Shown: one piece after another, positions 16,948 to 25,445 of the stretch
How positions within the stretch are numbered: the first letter of the stretch is position 1
Layout: each line of letters starts with the position of its first letter
NCBI RefSeq assembly: GCF_014195685.1
Contig: NZ_JACICF010000001.1
Span: forward strand, 32,992-96,991
Direction of reading: 5' to 3'
Origin: Sphingomicrobium lutaoense
Lineage (GTDB): Bacteria > Pseudomonadota > Alphaproteobacteria > Sphingomonadales > Sphingomonadaceae
Length of the DNA: 64,000 bases
Translations under genes and position numbers: made by a program
Notes under the pieces: generated by a model
Told to the model about the DNA's origin: nothing
Seen by the model: only the letters and a program-made list of their open reading frames with translations
Database searches by the model: none

Positions 16948-17169
16948 ATGTCTTCATCGGGTCTTTATTTCATCGGTTTCCTCATCGTGATCGCGGGCCT
17001 TGCCTATGGCGCGATGATGCTCGGCGTTCCCCCCGTCTGGATCGGCATCGGTGCTGCCATCCTCGTCGGTTTCGGACTGATGTCGACCATCACCAATACC
17101 AAGCGGCGCGAACCCCCCGCGGGCGAGGAAACGCGCACCACCACGACCACCACGGTCCGCGAGGAATAG
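16948..17169 (+). CDS. Small two-helix membrane protein
   Basis: 73 residues: a hydrophobic hairpin of two transmembrane segments (about 5-25 and 29-46), then a charged Thr-rich tail (TRTTTTTTVREE). A strong AAAAGGAGAG ribosome-binding site precedes the ATG. No family recognised. It is followed by a stem-loop terminator, so it is probably a monocistronic gene. Confidence 0.75.
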   Translation: MSSSGLYFIGFLIVIAGLAYGAMMLGVPPVWIGIGAAILVGFGLMSTITNTKRREPPAGEETRTTTTTTVREE

Positions 17170-17177
17170 GACGAACC

Positions 17178-17204
17178 GGGCAACTGCCCCGTTGCCCTTT
17201 CGTT
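17178..17204 (+). terminator. Stem-loop terminator after the small membrane protein gene
   Basis: GGGCAAC, loop TGCCCC, GTTGCCC, then TTTCGTT. A perfect 7-bp stem followed by a short interrupted T-run. Confidence 0.6.
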
Positions 17205-17226
17205 CCGCTCGTTTCACTAAGGGGAG

Positions 17227-19932
17227 GTGGCCTCGCTTCCTGCCCTTCCTGCCCTTCATGCGACTCATGCCGGCATCTGGCGCGCCGCGCCCGATGGCGA
17301 AGTGCGCGCGCTGGGACGCGGCGAGGCGATTTCGCTTCTCGCCGATACCCCGCACATCCTCCTCAACGCCCCGCTGATCGGCGAACGGCTGGGCGCGCCC
17401 GAGATCTCGGGCCTCGATCTTCTCGAACTCTTCGCTTTCCTCCATCCCGCGCGCTTCGCGGTGCCCACCGTCGCGGGGATGGCGCGCGCCGCCGGGCTCG
17501 AACCGCCCGAAGATGACGCGGGCGCCGCGCCGCTCCTGCGTGTCATCGCGTCGCGCCTCCTGTCGCGCATGGAGGAGGAGGACTGGCCCGAACGCGAAGG
17601 CGCCTGGACCACCGCGCGGACGCTGCAACGCCATGGCTGGCCCTGGGCGCCGCTCGTCGCGGCGCGGCTCAAGACCCCGGCCGAGGCCGAACGCGCGCTC
17701 TTCAGCCGCCTTTCCGAATGGGAGGAAAATGCCGACCCCGTCCCGCCGCGCCACGCCACGGTGAGCGATGCCGACGCGCGCGAAAAGCTCGCTCGGCTGG
17801 TCGGCGAAGGCGCCGAGACGCGGCAGGGGCAGCAGGACATGGCAGGCGCGGTCGCGGGCATCTTCGCTCCGCGCGAAGAGCCGGGCCAACCCCATATGCT
17901 GCTTGCCGACGCCGGAACGGGGATCGGCAAGACGCTCGCCTATCTCGCGCCCGCCGCGCTCTGGGCCGACCGGTCGGGCGGCACTGCCTGGATCTCGACC
18001 TATACCAAGGCGCTCCAGCGCCAGCTCGATGCCGAGGGAAAGAGGCTCTTTCCCGACCGGGCGGAGCGCGAGCGCCGCATCGTGGTGCGCAAGGGGCGCG
18101 AAAATTATCTCTGCCTTCTCAATCTCGAGGACGCGATGCAGGGCGGCTTCGGGGGCCGCGCCGCGATCCTCGCCCAGCTGGTCGGACGCTGGGCGGCCTA
18201 TAGCAAGGATGGCGACATGGTCGGGGGCGACCTGCCGGGCTGGCTCACCAGCCTGTTCCGCCGCGCGGGCGCGACCGCGCTCACTGACCGGCGCGGCGAA
18301 TGCATCTATGCGGGCTGTCCCCATTTCCGCCGCTGCTTCATCGAAAAGGCCGAACGGGCGGGGCGCGAAGCCGATCTGGTGATCGCCAACCATGCGCTGG
18401 TGATGGTCAATGCCGCTCGCCAGAAGCCGGGCGCTCCCACGCGCATCCTTTTCGACGAAGGCCATCATCTCTTCGATGCCGCCGATTCGACTTTTGCCGC
18501 GGCATTGACCGGGCGCGAAGCGATCGAACTGCGGCGCTGGATCATCGGCCCCGAAGGCAAGTCGCGCGGGCGGCAGCGCGGGCTCGAGGCGCGGCTGATG
18601 GATGTGGCTTCCTATGACGAGGAAGGCGGCGCGGCATTGGGCGCGGCGGTCGAGGCGGCGCGCCAGTTGAACGGCGACGGCTGGCTGGCCCGCATCGCCG
18701 AAGGCGATCCCTGGGGACCTCTGGAAAGGCTCCTCGCCGCGGTGCGCTCTACCACCTATGCCCGCGCCAGCGCGCAGGACGCGGGCTATGGCATCGAAAC
18801 CGAACTGGCCGAACCCGACGGCGCGCTGGTCGATGCCGCCGCCGAAGCGCTCGAAGCCATGGAAGCGATCGCCAAACCGCTCGCGATTCTCTCGCGGCGG
18901 CTCGAAGCCCTGCTCGAGGACGCGCCCGACTGGCTCGACGCGCAGGCGCGGGCGCGAGTCGAAGGCTCGATCCACTCGCTGGGCTGGCGGCGCGAAACGC
19001 TTGGCGCATGGATGGCGATGCTCGCGCGCATCGGGGGTCCGGTCGATCCCGATTTCGTCGACTGGCTGGCGATCGCCCGGGTCGAGGGGCGCGAATATGA
19101 CATCGGGCTTCACCGCCACTGGCTCGATCCCACCCGTCCGCTCGCCAAGGCGGTGCTCGAACCCGCCCATGGCGTGCTCGTTACCTCGGCGACGCTGCGC
19201 AACGGGGGCGACTGGGACAGCGCTTCGGCGCGCAGCGGCGCGCTCCATCTTTCCCGTCCCGCCCGGACCTTCGAGGCGCAGAGTCCCTTCGACTATGCCG
19301 CCTCGACCGAGGTGCTGATCGTCAACGACCTGGGGCGCGGCGACATTCCCCAGCTCGCGGGCGCCTATGCCCGGCTGATCGAGGCGGCGGGCGGGGGCAC
19401 CCTGGGCCTGTTCACCGCGATCAAGCGGCTGCGCGCGGTCCATGCCCGCATCGCCGACCGGCTGGCCCGCGCGGGGCTGCCGCTTTATGCCCAGCATGTC
19501 GATCCGATCGACACCGGCACGCTCGTCGATATCTTTCGCGACGATCCGCGCGCCAGCTTGCTCGGCACCGATGCGCTACGCGACGGGGTCGACGTGCCCG
19601 GCGACAGCCTGCGGATGGTGGTGATGGAACGGGTGCCCTGGGCGCGTCCCACCGTGCTTCACGGCGCGCGTCGCCTCGTCGGCGGCGGCAGCGCCTATGA
19701 CGACAAGGTGGTCAAGGCGCGGCTGGCGCAGGCCTATGGCCGGCTGGTAAGAAGGGAAGGCGACCGGGGCTTTTTCGTGCTCCTGTCGGCGGCGACGCCT
19801 TCGCGCCTGCTCACGGCCTTTCCCGAAGGCGTGGCGGTGCATCGCCTGCCGCTCGACGAAGCGGTCGCCCGCGTCCGCGACGGTCTCGCCGCCACGCGCG
19901 AGAAGGAAGATGCGCCATGCCTGAACTCCTGA
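17227..19932 (+). CDS. DinG/XPD-like superfamily 2 DNA helicase with iron-sulfur cysteines
   Basis: 901 residues. Walker A is ADAGTGIGKT, the DEAH box DEGHH, and motif VI lies near AQAYGRLVRREGDRG. Four cysteines between motifs I and II (one in NYLCLLN; then CIYAGCPHFRRC) match the [4Fe-4S] site of XPD/DinG helicases. The N-terminal ~230 residues are an extra domain. Part of it (LLNAPLIGERL...DLLELFAFLHP) faintly resembles the DnaQ-like exonuclease of DinG but lacks clear catalytic acids. It likely unwinds 5' tails or R-loops in repair. Start is GTG with GGGGAGG just upstream. Its end overlaps the next gene by 16 bases. Confidence 0.85.
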   Translation: MASLPALPALHATHAGIWRAAPDGEVRALGRGEAISLLADTPHILLNAPLIGERLGAPEISGLDLLELFAFLHPARFAVPTVAGMARAAGLEPPEDDAGAAPLLRVIASRLLSRMEEEDWPEREGAWTTARTLQRHGWPWAPLVAARLKTPAEAERALFSRLSEWEENADPVPPRHATVSDADAREKLARLVGEGAETRQGQQDMAGAVAGIFAPREEPGQPHMLLADAGTGIGKTLAYLAPAALWADRSGGTAWISTYTKALQRQLDAEGKRLFPDRAERERRIVVRKGRENYLCLLNLEDAMQGGFGGRAAILAQLVGRWAAYSKDGDMVGGDLPGWLTSLFRRAGATALTDRRGECIYAGCPHFRRCFIEKAERAGREADLVIANHALVMVNAARQKPGAPTRILFDEGHHLFDAADSTFAAALTGREAIELRRWIIGPEGKSRGRQRGLEARLMDVASYDEEGGAALGAAVEAARQLNGDGWLARIAEGDPWGPLERLLAAVRSTTYARASAQDAGYGIETELAEPDGALVDAAAEALEAMEAIAKPLAILSRRLEALLEDAPDWLDAQARARVEGSIHSLGWRRETLGAWMAMLARIGGPVDPDFVDWLAIARVEGREYDIGLHRHWLDPTRPLAKAVLEPAHGVLVTSATLRNGGDWDSASARSGALHLSRPARTFEAQSPFDYAASTEVLIVNDLGRGDIPQLAGAYARLIEAAGGGTLGLFTAIKRLRAVHARIADRLARAGLPLYAQHVDPIDTGTLVDIFRDDPRASLLGTDALRDGVDVPGDSLRMVVMERVPWARPTVLHGARRLVGGGSAYDDKVVKARLAQAYGRLVRREGDRGFFVLLSAATPSRLLTAFPEGVAVHRLPLDEAVARVRDGLAATREKEDAPCLNS

Positions 19933-20414
19933 TCCTGCGTCATGCCAAGTCCGACTGGGGCGATGACAGCCTCTCCGATTTCGACCGCCCCCTGAACAAG
20001 CGCGGCCGCCGCGATGCCCCGCGCATGGGAAAGGTCATCGCCCAGATCGGCGCCCCCGATCTCATCCTCGCCAGCCCTGCCCGCCGAGTCGTCGAAACCC
20101 TGGAAGGAGTGGCGGAAAACTGCGAAATTCCCCCGCCCCGCTACTTGCGCCAGCTATACGGTGCAGCAACCGCCGACCTCGTCACCATCCTCCGCGAAAT
20201 TGCTCCCGGCACTCCTCGCGCGATGATCGCCGGTCACAACCCCGGCCTTCACTGGCTCGCTATGTCGCTCACCCGCGACGATCCTTCGGCGACAGTCCTC
20301 GCCGCCAAATATCCGACCGCCGCACTGGCGCATATTTCATTCGAAGGAGATTGGGACCGGCTCGGCGAATCGAGGGGGCGGCTGCTCCAGTTCACCCGCC
20401 CGCGCGATCTCTAG
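19917..20414 (+). CDS. SixA-like histidine phosphatase
   Basis: 165 residues of the histidine phosphatase (phosphoglycerate mutase-like) superfamily. The N-terminal LILRHAKSDW carries the RH motif with His9 as the expected phosphorylated residue; a second His lies in MIAGHNPGLHWLA. SixA acts on phosphohistidine in phosphotransfer proteins, but the target here is unknown. The start overlaps the helicase 3' end by 16 bases, so expression is likely coupled. Its stop overlaps the convergent merR-type gene stop by four bases. Confidence 0.87.
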   Translation: MPELLILRHAKSDWGDDSLSDFDRPLNKRGRRDAPRMGKVIAQIGAPDLILASPARRVVETLEGVAENCEIPPPRYLRQLYGAATADLVTILREIAPGTPRAMIAGHNPGLHWLAMSLTRDDPSATVLAAKYPTAALAHISFEGDWDRLGESRGRLLQFTRPRDL

Positions 20415-20776
20415 CCGTCGAGCGCGGCCTGCAACCGGTCACGCAGCGTCCGCAACCGTTCGAGCGGCACCGCCGGCGTGGCGAGCGGCTGAGCAGGAGA
20501 GGGCGGTTCGGCGGATTGTTCGGCGGAAGTGTCACCGCGATCTTCGCGCAGCGCCTTCTGCGCGCCCTTCACCGTATAGCCTTCCTCGTTGAGGAGCTGC
20601 CGGATCCGTTTGGCGATCGCGACATCGGCGGGGCGATAGTAGCGGCGGTTGCCCGCCCGCTTGAGCGGTTTGAGCTGCGGGAACTTGGTTTCCCAATAGC
20701 GCAGGATGTGCTGGGCGACCCCCAGCTCGTCGGCGAGTTCGCCGATCGTCAGAAAGGCGCCCGGCTCCTTGTCCAT
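20411..20776 (-). CDS. MerR-family transcriptional regulator
   Basis: 121 residues with an N-terminal MerR winged helix-turn-helix (FLTIGELADELGVAQHILRYWE ... NRRYYRPADVAIAKRIRQLL) and no cysteine-rich effector site. This form follows ihfA in many alphaproteobacteria. The ATG overlaps the ihfA stop (TGATG), which shows coupling and fixes the start; the frame upstream lies inside ihfA. Target unknown. Confidence 0.88.
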   Translation of the reverse strand: MDKEPGAFLTIGELADELGVAQHILRYWETKFPQLKPLKRAGNRRYYRPADVAIAKRIRQLLNEEGYTVKGAQKALREDRGDTSAEQSAEPPSPAQPLATPAVPLERLRTLRDRLQAALDG

Positions 20777-21099
20777 CAACCCGCGATCTTGTCGCGCATG
20801 ATCTGGCTGGCGCGGAAGGTCATGACGCGGCGCGGCGCAATGGGCACTTCGACGCCGGTCTTGGGATTGCGCCCGATCCGTTCGCCCTTGTCGCGTAGGA
20901 TGAAGCTGCCGAAGCCCGAAATCTTCACATTTTCGCCTTCGGAGAGCGAATGGCACATGTGAAAGAGGATGCGTTCGACGAGCGTCGCGCTTTCGGCGCG
21001 GCTCAAACCGAGCTTGGCGTGAACGACATCGGCAAGATCAGCGCGGGTCAAGGTCCCTGCTTCTTCCTTTTGCGAAACGGCAATCCCCGCATCGGCCAT
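20776..21099 (-). CDS. ihfA: Integration host factor subunit alpha
   Basis: 107 residues of the HU/IHF family: [10 protein letters not shown] helix, [24 protein letters not shown] beta-arm with the intercalating proline region, and a C-terminal [14 protein letters not shown]. It bends DNA as part of a heterodimer with IhfB. The ATG at 21099 fits the GGAGAA ribosome-binding site better than the TTG two codons upstream. Position after fabH is typical of the order. Confidence 0.92.
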   Translation of the reverse strand: MADAGIAVSQKEEAGTLTRADLADVVHAKLGLSRAESATLVERILFHMCHSLSEGENVKISGFGSFILRDKGERIGRNPKTGVEVPIAPRRVMTFRASQIMRDKIAG

Positions 21100-21120
21100 A
21101 TCCAAATTCTCCCGCCCCTT

Positions 21121-21165
21121 TGGTCGGTCCGTTCACGGGACCGCGGTTAACTTTACTGGTCGGTC
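21121..21165 (-). promoter_or_regulatory. Hairpin and flanking direct repeats upstream of ihfA
   Basis: A perfect 6-bp inverted repeat (CGGTCC, 7-base loop, GGACCG; 21125-21143) overlaps the first of two direct repeats TGGTCGGTC at 21121-21129 and 21157-21165. They lie 22-66 bases before the ihfA start. They may be an operator or leader structure. Confidence 0.35.
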
Positions 21166-21207
21166 GAGCGCCGACGAGCGCGACTCTCGCCCAAAATTCC
21201 CTTTGTT

Positions 21208-22164
21208 TCAATAGCGAAGGGCAGCCGCCCCCCAGGTCAGCCCGCCGCCCATCGCTTCCATCACGACGAGATCGCCGCGCTGGATGCGGCCGTCGCGTAC
21301 TGCTTCGTCGAAGGCGAGCGGCACCGAGGCAGCCGAGGTGTTGGCATGCTTGTCGACGGTCATCACGACCTTTTCGGCCGGAAGGCCAAGTTTGCGCGCG
21401 GTAGCATCGAGAATGCGGGCATTGGCCTGGTGCGGCACCACCCAGTCGACTTGCTCGATACTCAATCCCGCCGCGCCGAGCGTCTCGTTGAGCACGTCGG
21501 CAAGATTGACCACCGCGTGGCGGAAGACTTCGCGCCCGCGCATCCGCAGGTGGCCCACGGTCTGCGTGGTCGAGGGTCCGCCGTCGACATAGAGGAGTTC
21601 ATTATGTTGGCCCGCGGCATGCAGCTTGGTCGAGATGATGCCCTCGGCCTCTTCGCTGGCCTCGAGCACCAGCGCGCCCGCGCCGTCGCCGAACAGCACG
21701 CAGGTCGCGCGGTCGTCCCAGTCGAGAATGCGGCTGAAGGTCTCGGCGCCGATGACCAGTGCGCGCCTGGCATTGCCTGCGCGCAGCATCGCGTCGGCGA
21801 CGGTGAGCGCATAGAGAAAACCGGTGCAGACCGCCGCGACATCGAAGGCGATGCAGTCGACGATGCCCAGATTGTCCTGCACGCGAGTCGCAGTGGCGGG
21901 GAAGGTCTGGTCGGGCGTCGCGGTGGCAAGCACGATGAGATCAATGCTGCCTGCCTCTATGCCCGCGGCCTCGAGCGCGCGACGCGCCGCGTCGGTCGCC
22001 AGCGTCGAGGTGGTCTCATCCTCGCCCGCGATATAACGCTGGCGGATGCCCGTGCGCTCGACGATCCATTCGTCGGACGTGTCGACGGTCTTTGCCAGTT
22101 CGGCATTGGAGACGCAGCGTTCGGGCAGCGCGCTTCCCGAACCGAGAATGACCGAACGGGTCAA
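21208..22164 (-). CDS. fabH: Beta-ketoacyl-ACP synthase III
   Basis: 318 residues. The catalytic triad motifs are present: Cys113 in [11 protein letters not shown], His in VPHQANARI and Asn in KHANTSAAS. It condenses acetyl-CoA with malonyl-ACP to start fatty acid synthesis. Length is typical. It overlaps plsX by four bases (ATGA) in the standard rpmF-plsX-fabH operon. Confidence 0.96.
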   Translation of the reverse strand: MTRSVILGSGSALPERCVSNAELAKTVDTSDEWIVERTGIRQRYIAGEDETTSTLATDAARRALEAAGIEAGSIDLIVLATATPDQTFPATATRVQDNLGIVDCIAFDVAAVCTGFLYALTVADAMLRAGNARRALVIGAETFSRILDWDDRATCVLFGDGAGALVLEASEEAEGIISTKLHAAGQHNELLYVDGGPSTTQTVGHLRMRGREVFRHAVVNLADVLNETLGAAGLSIEQVDWVVPHQANARILDATARKLGLPAEKVVMTVDKHANTSAASVPLAFDEAVRDGRIQRGDLVVMEAMGGGLTWGAAALRY

Positions 22165-23204
22165 CGTTCGTCCCCGGGGAAGGTGTGCGCGCGGAAATTG
22201 TCCAGATCTTCGGAAATCTTGCGCGTAATGTCGTTACGAACCATCGATGCGGCCACTCCGATCGCGTTGGCCACGCCCTTGGCATTGGCCCCGCCATGCG
22301 ATTTCACCACCAGCCCGTTGAGGCCGAGGAACACCGCACCATTATGATTATTGGGGTCGAGATGCACCTTCAGCAAGTGCAGCGCGGGCTTGGACAGTGC
22401 AAAACCTGCCTTCGAGCGGATCGAGGAGGTAAAGGCGCGGCGCAGGAGGTCAGTCACAAAGCGCGCGGTGCCTTCGGCGGTCTTGAGCGCGATATTGCCC
22501 GAAAAGCCGTCAGTGACGACCACGTCGACATCGCCGCGCGACAATTTGTCGCCTTCGGTGAAGCCATCGAAGCGCATCGGCAAATAGTCGGCTTCGCGCA
22601 GCAGGCTGGCGGCTTCCTTGAGTTCGCCCGTGCCCTTGAGTTCCTCGGTGCCGATGTTGAGCAGCTTTACCCGCGGGCGTTCGATCTCGAGCACGGTGCG
22701 GGCATAGGCCGAGCCCATCACCGCGAACTGCACGAGGTTCTGGGCATCGCACTCGGTATTGGCGCCGAGGTCGAGCATGACAAGATCGGTTTCGCCGAGC
22801 GTCGGCAGAAGCGCCGCGAGCGCGGGGCGGTCGATGCCGGGCATGGTCCGTAGCGCTAGCTTGGAAATCGCCATCAGCGCGCCGGTGTTGCCGCCCGAAA
22901 GGGCCGCATGGGCGCGTCCATCCTTCACGGCATTGATCGCCATGCCCATCGAGGTCGCCTTGGCGCGGCGGATCGCCTGGCTGGGCTTCTCGCTCGCCTC
23001 GATGGCGTCGGCGGTGTGGAAGATCGAGGCGCCCTTGAGGGCGGGATGCCGAGTGATCTCGGGCGCGATCTCGGCTTCGTCGCCGTAGAAGTCGAAATGG
23101 AGGCTGGGGTCCTTGGCACGCGCGATCGCGGCCCCGGCGATCTTGATCGCCGGACCGTCATCACCACCCATGGCGTCGATCGCAATGCGGGGGTTGGCAG
23201 TCAC
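22161..23204 (-). CDS. plsX: Phosphate acyltransferase PlsX
   Basis: 347 residues. It begins [12 protein letters not shown], the PlsX signature, and contains [11 protein letters not shown] and [12 protein letters not shown]. It makes acyl-phosphate from acyl-ACP for phospholipid synthesis at the membrane surface. It lies 20 bases after rpmF and overlaps fabH. Confidence 0.96.
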   Translation of the reverse strand: MTANPRIAIDAMGGDDGPAIKIAGAAIARAKDPSLHFDFYGDEAEIAPEITRHPALKGASIFHTADAIEASEKPSQAIRRAKATSMGMAINAVKDGRAHAALSGGNTGALMAISKLALRTMPGIDRPALAALLPTLGETDLVMLDLGANTECDAQNLVQFAVMGSAYARTVLEIERPRVKLLNIGTEELKGTGELKEAASLLREADYLPMRFDGFTEGDKLSRGDVDVVVTDGFSGNIALKTAEGTARFVTDLLRRAFTSSIRSKAGFALSKPALHLLKVHLDPNNHNGAVFLGLNGLVVKSHGGANAKGVANAIGVAASMVRNDITRKISEDLDNFRAHTFPGDER

Positions 23205-23224
23205 CTGAGGACCCCGCAGCCCGC

Positions 23225-23404
23225 TTAGTCTTCCGGAGCGATAATTTCGCGGCCGTTATAGTGGCCACAGGCATCGCACATGTTGTGCGGACGCTTCAGT
23301 TCGCCGCAGTTCGGGCATTCCTGGAATGCCGCGGGGCTGAGCGCGTGGTGGCTACGGCGCATGTTGCGCTTGGAAGGCGTGGTTTTTCTCTTAGGGACGG
23401 CCAT
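23225..23404 (-). CDS. rpmF: 50S ribosomal protein L32
   Basis: 59 residues. It begins [20 protein letters not shown], the invariant L32 N-terminus, and has a zinc ribbon of two CxxC pairs (Cys30/Cys33 and Cys43/Cys46). It retains the full set of zinc cysteines. First gene of the rpmF-plsX-fabH operon. Confidence 0.97.
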   Translation of the reverse strand: MAVPKRKTTPSKRNMRRSHHALSPAAFQECPNCGELKRPHNMCDACGHYNGREIIAPED

Positions 23405-23493
23405 GACGGCACCTTAGCTGTAGTGAACCAAAAAAATTTGCGACCGTCCGCGCCCATTGCCGTCGGGAAAACCCCGAGGGCGGCGCCGGATTG

Positions 23494-23518
23494 TCGCTAT
23501 GCCCGCGCTCTATAGCGA
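23494..23518. repeat. Inverted repeat upstream of rpmF
   Basis: TCGCTAT (23494-23500), an 11-base spacer, ATAGCGA (23512-23518), between the end of the metallohydrolase gene and rpmF, both on the minus strand. The A/T-run lies on the wrong side for a minus-strand terminator, so an operator or RNA-end structure is more likely. Confidence 0.4.
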
Positions 23519-23540
23519 AAAAGCGTGGCCTTGCAAGCGT

Positions 23541-24206
23541 TCAGGCGCGGGCGAGGACCTGGTCTGCCACAAAGGGATTGCTTGCCCGTTCCTGCCCGAA
23601 GGTGGACATCGGCCCATGTCCGGGCACGAAAGCGGTGTCATCGCCCATCGGCCACAGTCGCTCGACGATGGAATCGAGAAGGTCCTGGTGATTGCCCATC
23701 GGAAAGTCGGTGCGCCCGATCGATCCCTTGAACAGGACGTCGCCGACCAGCGCCAGCTTCGATTCGGGGTGGTGGAACACGACATGGCCCGGCGTGTGGC
23801 CCGGGCAGTGGCGCACCTTGAAGGTAAGTTCGCCGACGATCACCTCGTCGCCATCGACGAGCCAGCGGTCGCTTTCGAAAGGCTTGCCGGTCACACCGTA
23901 TTTGCGGCCATCATCCTCGAGGCGGGCGATCCAGAAGCGGTCGTCTTCATGCGGCCCCTCGATGGGAAGGCCCAATTCCTCGGCGAGGATCCCTGCCGAG
24001 CCGCAATGGTCGATATGGCCGTGGGTGAGGATGATCTTCTCCATCTTCACCCCGGTCTGCTCGATCGCGGCCTTGAGCTTGTCGAGATCGCCGCCCGGGT
24101 CGCACAGCGCCGCCTTGTTGGTACGGGTGCACCAAAGGAGCGTGCAATTCTGCTGGAGCGGCGTCACCGGGATGATGGCGGCCTTCAGGGGCGGATTGTC
24201 GGTCAT
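23541..24206 (-). CDS. MBL-fold metallohydrolase (glyoxalase II-like)
   Basis: 221 residues. It has the beta-lactamase-fold metal motif THGHIDHCGS, later ligands in CPGHTPGHVVF and LVGDVLFKGSIGRTD, and the final His in VPGHGPMSTFG. This subgroup is often annotated as hydroxyacylglutathione hydrolase-like; the true substrate is not known. The start at 24206 lies 10 bases after the dipeptidase stop, so it is in one transcription unit with that gene. Confidence 0.9.
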   Translation of the reverse strand: MTDNPPLKAAIIPVTPLQQNCTLLWCTRTNKAALCDPGGDLDKLKAAIEQTGVKMEKIILTHGHIDHCGSAGILAEELGLPIEGPHEDDRFWIARLEDDGRKYGVTGKPFESDRWLVDGDEVIVGELTFKVRHCPGHTPGHVVFHHPESKLALVGDVLFKGSIGRTDFPMGNHQDLLDSIVERLWPMGDDTAFVPGHGPMSTFGQERASNPFVADQVLARA

Positions 24207-24216
24207 GGGGGCGGAG

Positions 24217-25434
24217 TTAGTCGTCCATGTCCGGATTGCCAAGCGCGGGCGGCAGGTCGGCCATGTCGGCCGCGACCTTTTCGGCAGCGCGGAGCGCGCG
24301 CAGGAAATTGTCGCCTGCCAGCCCCTTCAGCTGGGCGTCACTCCAGCCCCTGGCCATGAGTTCGGCGAAGAGATTGGGATAATCATCGACCGAATCGAGA
24401 TGGGGGATGGTCTGGCTGATCCCGTCGAAATCGCCGCCAATGCCGACATGGTCATGACCCGCGACGCGCGCGATATGGTCGATATGGTCGGCGACGCGGG
24501 CGACCGATGTCTCGGGGCGTGGATGGGCGGCTTCCCAGGCTTCGAGTCCCTTGGCCCTGGCGTCGGGATCGCCGGTGTGAAGCGAAGCGAGGCGCGCTTC
24601 CTCGGCGTCCTTCGCGGCGTTCCAGTGCCAGACCGCATCCTCGATGAAGCTGGGGACGAAGGTGACCATCACCACGCCGCCATTGTCGGCAAGCCGTTCG
24701 AGCACGCTGTCCGGAACGTTTCGCGGGTGAGCCCCCACGCCGCGCGCCGAGGAATGGCTGAAGATGACCGGAGCGCGGCTGGTGTCGAGGGCGTCATGCA
24801 TCGCGGCTTCGCTGACATGGCTCAGGTCGACGAGCATGCCGATGCGGTTCATCTCCCCGATGACGGTCTTTCCGAAGTCCGAGAGGCCGCCATGTTTTGG
24901 ATCGTCGGTGGCGCTATCGGCCCAGCCGGTGGTGCGGCTGTGCGTCAGCGTCATGTAGATCGCGCCCAATTTGCGGAACTGGCGGAGCGCGGCGAGATTG
25001 CCGCCGATCTGGTGGCCCCCTTCGATCCCGACCAGCGAGGCGATCCGCCCCGAGGCATGGACCGCCTCGATCTCGTCGGCCGTGCGTGCCCAGGCCAGCG
25101 TGTCGGGATAGGTCGCGACCAGCCGGTCGGCGATGTCGATCTGTTCGAGCGTGGTGCGGACCGCGGCATCGCCGGTCACGCTCGCCGGGATATAGACCGA
25201 CCAGAGCTGCGCGCCGACGCCGCCGGCCTTCAAGCGCTGCATGTCGGTCATGAGGTCGGGCTCGGCATCGAGCTCGTCGACCGAAAATTCGCGTTTTCCG
25301 CGAACCGCCCAGGGCAGGTCGTTATGGCCGTCGACAAGCGGCGTCTCCGCGAGCAGCCGGTCGATCCGGGCCGCGGTCTCGGGGGCAAGCGGGGACTGTG
25401 CGGCAAGACTGGCCGCGATGATGAAATCAAGCAT
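24217..25434 (-). CDS. Membrane dipeptidase (peptidase M19)
   Basis: 405 residues. A short hydrophobic N-terminus precedes the first metal ligands in VDGHNDLPWAV (His37, Asp39). The bridging Glu is in LVGIEGGHQIGG, and other His ligands are in LVDLSHVSEAAM and FSHSSARGV. Family enzymes cleave dipeptides or D-amino-acid-containing dipeptides outside the cytoplasm. It lies 11 bases after the S9 peptidase gene on the same strand, and the two may act in sequence on peptides. Confidence 0.92.
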   Translation of the reverse strand: MLDFIIAASLAAQSPLAPETAARIDRLLAETPLVDGHNDLPWAVRGKREFSVDELDAEPDLMTDMQRLKAGGVGAQLWSVYIPASVTGDAAVRTTLEQIDIADRLVATYPDTLAWARTADEIEAVHASGRIASLVGIEGGHQIGGNLAALRQFRKLGAIYMTLTHSRTTGWADSATDDPKHGGLSDFGKTVIGEMNRIGMLVDLSHVSEAAMHDALDTSRAPVIFSHSSARGVGAHPRNVPDSVLERLADNGGVVMVTFVPSFIEDAVWHWNAAKDAEEARLASLHTGDPDARAKGLEAWEAAHPRPETSVARVADHIDHIARVAGHDHVGIGGDFDGISQTIPHLDSVDDYPNLFAELMARGWSDAQLKGLAGDNFLRALRAAEKVAADMADLPPALGNPDMDD

Positions 25435-25445
25435 TCGACAGGCTC

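Noticed and set aside
16954-19497. 847-codon open frame on the minus strand
   Set aside because: It is the antisense shadow of the DinG/XPD-like helicase, without motifs of its own.
23494-23518. Inverted repeat as a terminator of the metallohydrolase gene
   Set aside because: On the minus strand the T-run comes before the stem, not after it.
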